Source of the DNA: Escherichia fergusonii ATCC 35469
Lineage (GTDB): Bacteria > Pseudomonadota > Gammaproteobacteria > Enterobacterales > Enterobacteriaceae
Assembly: GCF_000026225.1 (NCBI RefSeq)
Contig: NC_011740.1
Span: 992,001 to 1,056,000 of the forward strand
Direction of reading: 5' to 3'
DNA: 64,000 nt
Shown: piece after piece, positions 54,444-62,367 of the stretch
Layout of the letters: each line of letters begins with the position of its first letter
Numbering within the stretch: the first letter of the stretch is position 1
Notes under the pieces: model-generated
Databases searched by the model: none
What the model was told of the DNA's origin: nothing
The model's input: the letters and a program-made list of their open reading frames with translations, nothing else
Made by a program: the position numbers and the translations under genes

Positions 54444-54457
54444 GATCACACCTTTTA

Positions 54458-54480
54458 AAGTTATATTTAATATACATGTT
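54458..54480 (-). promoter_or_regulatory. NsrR operator upstream of hcp
   Basis: 23-bp near-palindrome whose minus-strand halves read AACATGTATAT and AAATATAACTT, matching the NsrR site (AAnATGyATTT ... ). Position just upstream of hcp agrees with known NsrR repression that nitric oxide relieves. Confidence 0.75.
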
Positions 54481-54586
54481 TAAGGTTAAGACGCTTAACA
54501 CGGGGATAAAAGGGATTTTTCATGCAACTTTAAGGGAGATTGATTTAGCGCAATTTTGGCGGCAGGGATCTACCGCCAGAGAGGTA

Positions 54587-55486
54587 TTATGCAGAGAAAA
54601 AGGCGATGAGGATCGGCACTAACAGGCTAAGAATAAAACCGTGAACAATCGCCGCCGGGACCATATCCAGTCCGCCAGTACGTTGAAGAACGGGCAGTGT
54701 GAAATCCATCGACGTCGCACCGCATAAGCCCAGTGCAGTAGAGCGGCTACGGCGAATCAGGCCTGGGATCAACATAATAGCAAGCAGCTCACGGGCCAGA
54801 TCATTAAAAAACGCTGCGCTCCCGATTACCGGACCAAAAGACTCGGTCAATAAAATACCGGAAAGAGAATACCAGCCGAAACCGGAAGCCATTGCCAGCG
54901 CGGTATTGATGGGAAGATCAAGAATAAAGGCGTTAATTAAACCACCAATTAAAGAACTGGCCACCACCACCACAGCGACAATCATTCCCCGGCGATTAAG
55001 GACAATCTGCTTTAAGGTCATGCCATTATTACGCAACTGAATACCGACGAGGAAAAGTAGCAGAATTAACGTGTATTCGCTGGCTTCCGTAGCGTGTTGT
55101 AAGAAACCTAATCCGCTAAGGCCAATAGCAAAGCCAATCACCACCACACCGCAGAGCTTGAGGGACTCCAGCGCCATCGCAATACGTGACGGGAGTTTTT
55201 CTTGCTGATGGTGGTTGCGCCACGGCAGGCCTCGCTCCAGCCACATCAGTGCGACAATATTACACAGTAAAATAACGGTAATACTGACGGCGGAATAATG
55301 CAGAATCGCCAACAGGTTACTGGCGAGGTTATCGAGAAACGCCAGACTGATACCCATAAAAAAGAGAATAAGGTAAACCATCCAGCTTAATAGCTGATTA
55401 ATAACTTTTAACGCAGCTTGTTGGCGAAGCGGAATGAGGTAACCCACAATCAGGGGAACCAGAATGATTAACAGCCCAGAAAACAT
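54587..55486 (-). CDS. lysO: Lysine exporter LysO (YbjE)
   Basis: 299 residues from the ATG at 55486 (MFSGLLIILV); the open frame begins at 55531 but the extra 15 residues are polar and start-like only by chance. About eight membrane helices, DUF340 family. Exports L-lysine and the toxic analogue thialysine in E. coli, regulated by ArgP. Between it and the IS1111-group element lie 248 bp, partly AT-rich, and then a GC-rich repeat. Confidence 0.95.
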   Translation of the reverse strand: MFSGLLIILVPLIVGYLIPLRQQAALKVINQLLSWMVYLILFFMGISLAFLDNLASNLLAILHYSAVSITVILLCNIVALMWLERGLPWRNHHQQEKLPSRIAMALESLKLCGVVVIGFAIGLSGLGFLQHATEASEYTLILLLFLVGIQLRNNGMTLKQIVLNRRGMIVAVVVVASSLIGGLINAFILDLPINTALAMASGFGWYSLSGILLTESFGPVIGSAAFFNDLARELLAIMLIPGLIRRSRSTALGLCGATSMDFTLPVLQRTGGLDMVPAAIVHGFILSLLVPILIAFFSA

Positions 55487-55639
55487 GAAAACCCAGTCCT
55501 TGCAAAGAAGATTCGAAATGCGCGATGACACACTACTGAAAGCAGAAGGATGAGTAAAGTTGCAATTAAAAGGAAATGTTATGCATAAGGATCGGTAGGG
55601 TATTCCTTTTCATTTAAAGATATTCTTGCGCTTTAATTA

Positions 55640-55734
55640 CAAACCGCACCGGTGTTGGTGGCGTCAAAATCGCCGAGGCGTTCCCTGAAGGCCGGGGCAG
55701 CCCACATGGATGTGGGCTGAGGGCGCGTTTTACC
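55640..55734. repeat. GC-rich structured repeat, left part (split by IS)
   Basis: GC-rich block with nested palindromes: CGCCGAGGCG at 55671-55680, and a 10-bp stem CAGCCCACAT-GG-ATGTGGGCTG at 55699-55720. It ends with GGGCGCGTTTTACC, whose partner arm lies beyond the insertion at 57132. Resembles the intergenic repeats of E. coli (box C or RSA type), but I cannot name it confidently. Confidence 0.6.
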
Positions 55735-55824
55735 GGGATAATGAGATGGACGCTCCAGATTTTACGGTATCAAAGTACCAGACTGGATCGTTGCAATACG
55801 TCCTGAAAAATTAGGAGCGTCCAC

Positions 55825-56850
55825 ATGAAAGTATCAACTCTTGGTATCGACCTGGCAAAGAACGTTTTTCAGCTTCATGGTGTCGATCATGAAGGCCATA
55901 CTATTTTGCGTAAAAAGCTCACCCGGGCTAAGTTTGTTCAGTTTGTGATTCAACTGGAACCTTGTCTGATTGGCATGGAAGCCTGCTCATCCAGTCATTA
56001 TTTTGCGCGATTATTCACCCGCTATGGTCATGAGGTAAAACTCATACCTCCGCAGTATGTGAAGCCTTATGTGAAAACGAACAAGACGGATGCAGCAGAT
56101 GCTGAAGCAATCTGCGAAGCGGTAACCCGCCCGAATATGCGTTTTGTTCAGATAAAAACCGAAGAGCAGCAGGCCGTTTTAGCGTTACACACTGAACGGG
56201 GAATACTTATCCGTGAGCGGATTGCCTGTGCCAATAGTTTAAGAGCCACACTTGCTGAGTTTGGTATTACGATTGCGGCCGGACAAAGCCATTTAACACG
56301 TGAGCTGCCAGCCATTCTGGAGGATGGCGAAAATGGTTTATCTCCCTTTGTCAGAACCAGCATCTACAGACAGTCTAAACATATCCGGGAACTTGAAGAA
56401 CAAGTTAAACAGGTAGAAGAAGCTCTGGCCTCCTGGTATAGAACGCAGGAAGCCTGCCAGAGAATGGCCAAGATCCCGGGGGTTGGCATGCTAACGGCCA
56501 CTTATGTGGTAGCAGCAGTGGGTAATGCCCGACAATTCAGTACCGCAAAGCAGTTCGCTTCATGGCTGGGGCTGACACCAAAGGAACATTCCAGCGGCGG
56601 GAAACAGCAACTGGGAGGGATCAGCAAACGTGGAGATGGATATTTCCGATACCTGCTGGTTCACGGCGCACGCGCACTTACCGCCTGGGTCAACCGAAAC
56701 GGCGCGGTTGAGGAGAATTCCTGGCTTCAGGGACTCCTTGAGCGGAAGCACTACAATGTAGCTGTTGTCGCCATGGCGGCAAAAACAGCGAGGATCATGT
56801 GGTCAATGTTGTCACACAATACTGAATATCAACCTCGGCAGCTCGCCTGA
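55825..56850 (+). CDS. IS1111-group transposase (DEDD)
   Basis: 341 residues, the family length, apparently intact. N-terminal RuvC-like DEDD domain with Asp9, Glu52, Asp89 and Asp92 (GIDLAKN, GMEAC, NKTDAADAEA). Coiled-coil-like middle (ELEEQVKQVEEAL). C-terminal Transposase_20 domain with FASWLGLTPKEHSSGGKQ holding the conserved serine. The ribosome site AGGAG at 55813-55817 lies within a second copy of the terminal repeat (GGAGCGTCCA at 55814-55823), so the two copies at the left end could pair and control expression. IS110-family enzymes act with an element-encoded guide RNA. Confidence 0.96.
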   Translation: MKVSTLGIDLAKNVFQLHGVDHEGHTILRKKLTRAKFVQFVIQLEPCLIGMEACSSSHYFARLFTRYGHEVKLIPPQYVKPYVKTNKTDAADAEAICEAVTRPNMRFVQIKTEEQQAVLALHTERGILIRERIACANSLRATLAEFGITIAAGQSHLTRELPAILEDGENGLSPFVRTSIYRQSKHIRELEEQVKQVEEALASWYRTQEACQRMAKIPGVGMLTATYVVAAVGNARQFSTAKQFASWLGLTPKEHSSGGKQQLGGISKRGDGYFRYLLVHGARALTAWVNRNGAVEENSWLQGLLERKHYNVAVVAMAAKTARIMWSMLSHNTEYQPRQLA

Positions 56851-57110
56851 CACAAGGTCAGTCAATCTGACGAGGTGCTGAAAAAAAGTTAACGTCCTGG
56901 TAGGTGCAGGTGACTTCAGAAGATGGCAAAACAGGTAAGACCGCAGGCAGGACACACCGAGAGGTAACAAGGGCAAGTTAGCCCGTAGAGGATGATTGGT
57001 ACCTGCCTGGCGGATTTCATCATGGTTCGGGATAAAAATCCCATCAGAAACCGGATATATGGCTGCACCTACCCGTTTTATTACATAACTGAAGAAAGCA
57101 TTGCATTCCG
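56851..57110 (+). ncRNA. Candidate seekRNA/bridge RNA of the IS
   Basis: Non-coding 260 bp between the transposase stop and the right inverted repeat, where the IS1111 group encodes its guide RNA. A hairpin GGGC-AAGTTA-GCCC at 56971-56984. GGTAAGAC at 56934-56941 can pair with the left flank GTTTTACC (one G-T wobble); GAGGTAACA at 56961-56969 is complementary to the right junction TGTTACCTC; CGGGATAA at 57028-57035 is identical to the left end at 55734-55741. Location is supported by family knowledge; exact ends and folding are inference. Confidence 0.6.
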
Positions 57111-57131
57111 GGAGCGTCCATATATGTTACC

Positions 57132-57290
57132 TCGCGCCCGACCCGGTAGCCGCAAGGGATAAGTCGAGGGCACCGCGCAGCGGCGATTTTGTTCGCCAGA
57201 GCCCGGGGGTGCAGGGGGGCGGCGGCGATTGGCCGCCCCCTGCGCGCTCCCTGCGTCAGTGGCAATATGTGGCTTAGCTCATGAAAGGAG
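57132..57290. repeat. GC-rich structured repeat, right part
   Basis: Continues the repeat split by the IS: TCGCGCCC completes the palindrome begun at 55721. Then GC-rich blocks, among them CAGGGGGGCGGC / GGCCGCCCCCTG around 57212-57242 and GGCGAT-TTTG-TTCGCC near 57182. A minus-strand open frame here (57044-57298) is a by-product of the high GC content. Confidence 0.55.
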
Positions 57291-57327
57291 CGCAACAAGA
57301 TGATGAATCAACATATAACAACATTTT

Positions 57328-57358
57328 AAAAAAAAAGCCTGACATTGCGCCAGGCCTT
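57328..57358 (-). terminator. Terminator of aqpZ
   Basis: GCCTG-N9-CAGGC stem; on the minus strand the run TTTTTTTTT follows. Confidence 0.75.
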
Positions 57359-57367
57359 CTGCGTTAA

Positions 57368-58063
57368 TTAATTACGTTTTTCCAGCAGGGTCCGGTAAAT
57401 CAGACCACCGATAATACCGCCGACAATTGGCACCACCCAGAAGAACCACAGTTGTTCTAACGCCCAGCCGCCCTGGAAGATGGCAACCGCAGTACTGCGC
57501 GCCGGGTTAACGGAAGTGTTAGTCACCGGAATACTGATTAAGTGAATCAGCGTTAATGCCAGACCAATGGCAATTGGTGCAAAACCCGCCGGAGCGAATT
57601 TGTCGGTTGCGCCGTGGATCACCAGCAAGAAACCTGCACTCAATACCAGTTCAACGACCAGCGCGGAAAGCATGGAATAACCGCCTGGTGAATGCTCGCC
57701 ATAACCGTTAGAAGCAAAGCCGCTGGCTGCCGCGTCAAAACCCGTTTTACCACTGGCAATTAAATACAGCAGCGCCGCTGCAACAATACCGCCGACAACC
57801 TGGGCAATTACGTAGCCAACGACTTCTTTTGCCGGAAAACGTCCGCCAGCCCATAAGCCAATAGTGACCGCCGGGTTAAAATGACCACCAGAAATATGAC
57901 CAACAGCAAAGGCCATTGTCAGAACGGTCAAACCGAATGCCAGCGCCACGCCGGCAAAACCAATGCCTAATTCCGGGAAGCCTGCGGCCAGTACAGCACT
58001 ACCGCAGCCACCAAAAACAAGCCAGAAAGTACCAAAACATTCAGCTGCTAATTTTCTGAACAT
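57368..58063 (-). CDS. aqpZ: Aquaporin Z
   Basis: 231 residues from the ATG at 58063 (MFRKLAAECF); the frame is open ten codons further upstream. Six-helix water channel with both NPA loops (HFNPAVT with Asn63, SVNPARS) and selectivity residue Phe43. Inner-membrane tetramer that moves water rapidly. Neighbour of the IS1111-group insertion, but coding sequence and terminator are intact. Confidence 0.98.
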   Translation of the reverse strand: MFRKLAAECFGTFWLVFGGCGSAVLAAGFPELGIGFAGVALAFGLTVLTMAFAVGHISGGHFNPAVTIGLWAGGRFPAKEVVGYVIAQVVGGIVAAALLYLIASGKTGFDAAASGFASNGYGEHSPGGYSMLSALVVELVLSAGFLLVIHGATDKFAPAGFAPIAIGLALTLIHLISIPVTNTSVNPARSTAVAIFQGGWALEQLWFFWVVPIVGGIIGGLIYRTLLEKRN

Positions 58064-58318
58064 ATTTGCCTCAATAGATAAAATTAACCACAAGAAGTTT
58101 AAGGTAATTGTTTTTTTAACATTTACGCAGAAGATACGTATAACTCAACATTATTGTAGAAACATGATTTATCACTTAACCAGTTAAATAAAACCACTAA
58201 GTTTGATTTAGAGCATAGTGATCGAGTTCATTGAACTGATTTATCTTAATCACAATTGTAGTTTGTCTTTATGTAAACAATGAATAGCTGAAAAATAAAT
58301 AAACCATCTGGGGTAATC
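58064..58318. promoter_or_regulatory. aqpZ promoter region
   Basis: AT-rich 255 bp upstream of aqpZ. No gene; promoter of aqpZ expected. Nothing more specific assigned. Confidence 0.45.
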
Positions 58319-58440
58319 TACCTGGAAAAAGTAAATTATGAGAATAGTCTGAATGACTGAAAAATATAATTGTACATTTTTCAGTCGGTTGGCTCGCATA
58401 ACTGTACTGCCGTCACGTTGAAGATGATTTTTTCCAGGTA
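58319..58440. repeat. MITE-like 122-bp inverted-repeat unit
   Basis: Perfect 12-bp terminal inverted repeats TACCTGGAAAAA (58319-58330) and TTTTTCCAGGTA (58429-58440), enclosing a second perfect 11-bp hairpin GACTGAAAAAT / ATTTTTCAGTC (58355-58386). No coding potential. The TA ends suggest a small non-autonomous element, or an RNA structure; it does not look like REP or ERIC. Confidence 0.6.
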
Positions 58441-58484
58441 TACTGCTGGTAGCGTTAAGGAGAGGGATTTTATTTGGGGGATAC

Positions 58485-60143
58485 ATGATTCTTGAACGCG
58501 TTGAAATAGTTGGCTTTCGTGGTATCAATCGTCTGTCGCTGATGCTGGAACAAAATAATGTGCTGATCGGCGAGAACGCATGGGGTAAATCCAGCCTGCT
58601 GGATGCGCTGACTCTTTTATTATCTCCTGAATCAGATCTTTACCACTTTGACCGCGATGATTTTTGGTTTCCGCCAGGGGATGTTGGTGGGCGGGAACAT
58701 CATCTGCAAATCATCCTTACTTTTCGTGAATCATTACCGGGACGGCATCGTGTGCGCCGTTATCAGCCATTGGCTGAGTGTTGGACGCCATGTCGTGATG
58801 GCTATCACCGGGTTTTCTATCGCCTTGAAGGGGAAAGCCACGATGATGGTAGCGTAATGACCTTGCGTAGCTTCCTCGATGGCGACGGACATCCGTTGGC
58901 GATTGCTGATATTAACGAGCAGGCGAGGCATCTGGTACGGTTAATGCCAGTGCTTCGTTTGCGTGATGCCCGCTTTATGCGGCGCATTCGTAATGGCACG
59001 GTGCCAAACGTTCCCAATGTGGAAGTTACAGCGCGGGAACTGGATTATCTGGCTCGTGAACTGGCTACGCGCCCGCAAAACCTTACTGATGCGCAGATTC
59101 GACAGGGGTTGTCGGCAATGGTGCAACTGCTGGAGCACTATTTTTCCGAGCAAGGCGCAGGGCAGGCGCGCTATCGCCTGATGCGTCGTCGGGGCAATAA
59201 TGATCAGCGTAGTTGGCGTTATCTCGACATCATTAACCGCATGATTGACCGCCCCGGTGGGCGAACGCATCGGGTGATTTTGTTGGGGCTGTTCTCCACT
59301 TTATTGCAGGCGAAAGGAACAATACGGCTGGACAGAGATGCCAGACCCTTGCTGCTGGTGGAAGATCCTGAAACGCGCTTGCATCCAATTATGCTGTCGG
59401 TCGCCTGGCAGTTACTAAACTTGTTGCCTCTGCAGCGTATTACCACCACGAACTCCGGTGAGTTGCTTTCTCTTACACCTGTTGAACATGTGTGCCGCCT
59501 GGTGCGTGAGTCTTCACGTGTCGCTGCATGGCGTCTGGGGCCGGGGGGATTGAGTGCTGAAGATGGCCGACGGATTGCTTTTCATATTCGCTTTAACCGT
59601 GCTTCTTCACTGTTTGCCCGCTGCTGGTTGCTGGTGGAGGGGGAAACAGAAACCTGGGTCATCAATGAACTGGCCCGTCAGTGTGGTCATCACTTTGACG
59701 CTGAGGGGATTAAAGTGATTGAGTTTGCTCAGTCAGGTCTAAAACCGTTGGTGAAATTTGCCCGTCGAATGGGGATCGAATGGCATGTTCTGGTTGATGG
59801 TGATGAGGCCGGGAAAAAATATGCCGCTACAGTGCGCAGCTTGCTTAACAATGATCGTGATGCCGAACATGAACATTTGACTGCATTGCCCGCACTGGAT
59901 ATGGAACATTTTATGTATCGGCAGGGCTTTTCTGATGTCTTTCATCGGGTGGCGCAAATTCCGCAAAATGTACCGATGAATATGCGCAAAATTATCTCGA
60001 AGGCGATCCATCGCTCTTCGAAACCCGATCTTGCCATCGAAGTGGCTATGGAAGCCGGACGACGTGGTGTTGATGCAGTGCCAGTATTGTTTAAGAAAAT
60101 GTTCTCCAGGGTGGTATGGCTGGCACGCGGCCGGGCAGATTAA
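58485..60143 (+). CDS. ybjD: OLD-family nuclease YbjD
   Basis: 552 residues. N-terminal ABC-type ATPase with Walker A GENAWGKSS at 29-37 and later LLLVEDPETRLHP (Walker B-like), and a C-terminal Toprim nuclease domain with Glu385 (LVEGETETWV) and Asp438/Asp440 (VDGDEAGKK). OLD proteins (phage P2 Old type) are ATP-dependent nucleases, some in phage defence; no UvrD-like partner is adjacent. Role of YbjD in E. coli unknown. Its stop overlaps the convergent ybjX stop. Confidence 0.94.
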   Translation: MILERVEIVGFRGINRLSLMLEQNNVLIGENAWGKSSLLDALTLLLSPESDLYHFDRDDFWFPPGDVGGREHHLQIILTFRESLPGRHRVRRYQPLAECWTPCRDGYHRVFYRLEGESHDDGSVMTLRSFLDGDGHPLAIADINEQARHLVRLMPVLRLRDARFMRRIRNGTVPNVPNVEVTARELDYLARELATRPQNLTDAQIRQGLSAMVQLLEHYFSEQGAGQARYRLMRRRGNNDQRSWRYLDIINRMIDRPGGRTHRVILLGLFSTLLQAKGTIRLDRDARPLLLVEDPETRLHPIMLSVAWQLLNLLPLQRITTTNSGELLSLTPVEHVCRLVRESSRVAAWRLGPGGLSAEDGRRIAFHIRFNRASSLFARCWLLVEGETETWVINELARQCGHHFDAEGIKVIEFAQSGLKPLVKFARRMGIEWHVLVDGDEAGKKYAATVRSLLNNDRDAEHEHLTALPALDMEHFMYRQGFSDVFHRVAQIPQNVPMNMRKIISKAIHRSSKPDLAIEVAMEAGRRGVDAVPVLFKKMFSRVVWLARGRAD

Positions 60144-61090
60144 GCATGAAATAGCATCGACATCTGTTCTTCAATGGTATCGAGCAAAAGATAGCGCCGA
60201 CGGTATTCCGCACGTTTTTTGCTCGCTATTTCTGCCATATCTTTGCGCGGTATTTTCGCCGGGATATGGTAAAAATGCTGTTTATCGCACTCACCGCCCA
60301 CCGCGGCCCAGAATGCATTGTAATCAGCATGAATTTTTTCATCTTTATCCCGGTAACGCAGGCTGCGGTAAATATGTGTTTCGTTGCTGACCGCGAGAAT
60401 TTGTTCAACTCTCAGGCGATTCGCAAGGCGACACGCAGCTTCCAGAACCAGACGTTTAGGAAATAGCCCCGAGCAGGCTTTTGTCGCATCCTGAATTGCC
60501 TGATGAGGAATTTCTGGTTTCGCGCCTTGCAGCCCACCAATAAACAGCGTTCTTTTGCCCTGGTACTCACACAGTGTAAACGTGATTTCTGCCAGCGGAA
60601 TACCTTCATCATTTCGCAGGAGGATCGTACTGTCGCCTTCTTTGTCCATAGAGATCATCATGGTCAATTCCAGCGTATAGCGTTCGCCATTTTTGCCTTC
60701 CAGCTGCGCCAGTTGCAGGCCTGGAGTATTCAGATAGCAATTGAATTCTTCGGCTGACATTACGTTACGTAATAAGGCATAGTGATAGCGCAACGCCGCA
60801 AGCAATTGTTGACGGTTAAAACTCACCGTCAGATAGGGACGATGGAGACGAACAGGTAGCCGTGGCTGGCGCACCAGTAACGCGTTAATATGCGGCATCT
60901 GGCAGAGTTCATTCATCCACTCAATGCTAAGTCGTGGCATAAGCAATGACCGCAGCAAAAATTTTTGGCGGAATTTGCGTCGATGCCAAAATTTACCAGG
61001 ACGCAATTCGCCGCTTGCCAGACGGAAGAAAAGGGTCCGACTGTTTAGAGATTTGCCAGGAGAAAAGGTATTTTCAGTTAGCTGCGACAT
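60140..61090 (-). CDS. ybjX: YbjX (VirK/YbjX family, DUF535)
   Basis: 316 residues from the ATG at 61090 (MSQLTEN), preceded by GGTGAAT. An upstream TTG at 61147 would add 19 residues (giving 335), but lacks a ribosome site. Family of PhoP-linked, virulence- or antimicrobial-peptide-related proteins in Salmonella and Shigella (SomA/VirK); molecular function unknown. No signal peptide; many Arg/Lys. Divergent from macA. Confidence 0.9.
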   Translation of the reverse strand: MSQLTENTFSPGKSLNSRTLFFRLASGELRPGKFWHRRKFRQKFLLRSLLMPRLSIEWMNELCQMPHINALLVRQPRLPVRLHRPYLTVSFNRQQLLAALRYHYALLRNVMSAEEFNCYLNTPGLQLAQLEGKNGERYTLELTMMISMDKEGDSTILLRNDEGIPLAEITFTLCEYQGKRTLFIGGLQGAKPEIPHQAIQDATKACSGLFPKRLVLEAACRLANRLRVEQILAVSNETHIYRSLRYRDKDEKIHADYNAFWAAVGGECDKQHFYHIPAKIPRKDMAEIASKKRAEYRRRYLLLDTIEEQMSMLFHA

Positions 61091-61251
61091 ATTCACCAAT
61101 CCAATATAAAGTCGTAGCCCAATTCCAGCATTGACAAACTTAACCAAAAATCAATAAAGCGATTACTCACCGTGACTTTGTGGTTTTGTTGATGTTTGGT
61201 TGAAGTTTTACTGTTCATACAGGTGAGAACGACGATGAATTCAGGAGCTGT

Positions 61252-62367
61252 ATGCGAATGAGGGAAAGGTTTAAAAAACGTTATCTGATAGCAGCCATTG
61301 TTATTTTGGGTGGGCTTATGGTGCTCTGGAAAACGCTGAATGCGCCAGAGCCGAAATATCAGACATTAATTGTGCGCCCAGGAGAGCTACAGCAAAGTGT
61401 GCTGGCCACCGGAAAGCTGGATGCATTACGTAAAGTCGATGTTGGTGCACAGGTGAGCGGTCAGTTGAAAACGCTGTCGGTAGCTATTGGTGACAAAGTC
61501 AAAAAAGATCAGCTACTGGGGATTATCGATCCTGAACAGGCGCAAAACCAGATTAAAGAAGTGGAAGCGACGCTAATGGAGCTGCGGGCGCAACGTCAGC
61601 AGGCCGAGGCCGAACTGAAACTGGCACGGGTAACGTTATCCCGCCAACAGAAACTGGCGCAAACCCAGGCAATCTCACAACAGGATCTGGATACCGCAGT
61701 GACAGAGTTGGCGGTGAAGCAGGCTCAGATTGGCACCATCGATGCGCAAATTAAGCGTAACCAGGCATCACTGGATACCGCTAAAACTAATCTCGATTAC
61801 ACCCGAATTGTGGCCCCGATGGCTGGCGAAGTGACGCAAATCACCACGCTTCAAGGCCAGACGGTCATTGCTGCTCAGCAGGCTCCAAACATTCTGACGC
61901 TGGCAGATATGAGCACTATGTTGGTAAAGGCTCAGGTTTCAGAAGCGGATGTTATTCATCTAAAACCGGGGCAAAAGGCATGGTTCACTGTGTTGGGCGA
62001 TCCACAAACACGTTACGAGGGGCGAATCAAAGATGTTCTGCCGACCCCAGAAAAAGTTAACGATGCTATTTTTTATTACGCCCGTTTTGAGGTGCCAAAT
62101 CCGCAAGGCGTGCTGCGTCTCGATATGACAGCCCAGGTGCATATTCAGCTTGCCGAAGTAAAAAATGTACTGACTATTCCGCTGTCTGCACTGGGCGATC
62201 CCGTGGGAGATAACCGTTATAAAGTCACTTTGTTACGCAATGGCGAAACCCGGGAACGGGAAGTGGTTATTGGTGCCCGTAACGACACCGATGTGGAAAT
62301 TGTTAAAGGACTGGAAGCGGGCGACGAAGTGGTGATCGGTGAAGGGAATCCCGGAGCAGCAAAATGA
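61252..62367 (+). CDS. macA: Macrolide export adaptor MacA
   Basis: 371 residues. Membrane-fusion protein with one N-terminal membrane helix (about 12-28), lipoyl half-domains around a long coiled-coil hairpin (about 90-175), and beta-barrel and membrane-proximal domains. Bridges MacB and TolC and stimulates MacB ATPase. CAGGAGCTGT precedes the first ATG; a second ATG at 61258 is also possible. ATGA overlap with macB. Confidence 0.97.
   Translation: MRMRERFKKRYLIAAIVILGGLMVLWKTLNAPEPKYQTLIVRPGELQQSVLATGKLDALRKVDVGAQVSGQLKTLSVAIGDKVKKDQLLGIIDPEQAQNQIKEVEATLMELRAQRQQAEAELKLARVTLSRQQKLAQTQAISQQDLDTAVTELAVKQAQIGTIDAQIKRNQASLDTAKTNLDYTRIVAPMAGEVTQITTLQGQTVIAAQQAPNILTLADMSTMLVKAQVSEADVIHLKPGQKAWFTVLGDPQTRYEGRIKDVLPTPEKVNDAIFYYARFEVPNPQGVLRLDMTAQVHIQLAEVKNVLTIPLSALGDPVGDNRYKVTLLRNGETREREVVIGARNDTDVEIVKGLEAGDEVVIGEGNPGAAK

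Larger units (their letters stand above)
55735..57131 (+). mobile_element. IS110-family (IS1111 group) insertion sequence
   Basis: About 1.4 kb, one transposase gene followed by about 270 bp of non-coding sequence. Subterminal inverted repeats ATGGACGCTCC at 55746-55756 and GGAGCGTCCAT at 57111-57121 (11 bp perfect), set in from the ends, which is the mark of the IS1111 group; classic IS110 members lack such repeats. No target duplication apart from a shared TTACC. The right boundary is uncertain by five bases because of that match. Not present at this locus in K-12. Confidence 0.9.

Noticed and set aside
57044..57298. 84-aa minus-strand frame beside the IS
   Set aside because: Starts inside the IS end and runs through the GC-rich palindromic repeat; Arg/Pro/Ala-rich composition reflects base content, not selection.
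58319..58440. ERIC element before ybjD
   Set aside because: Size is similar, but the terminal repeats and AT-rich body do not match the ERIC consensus.
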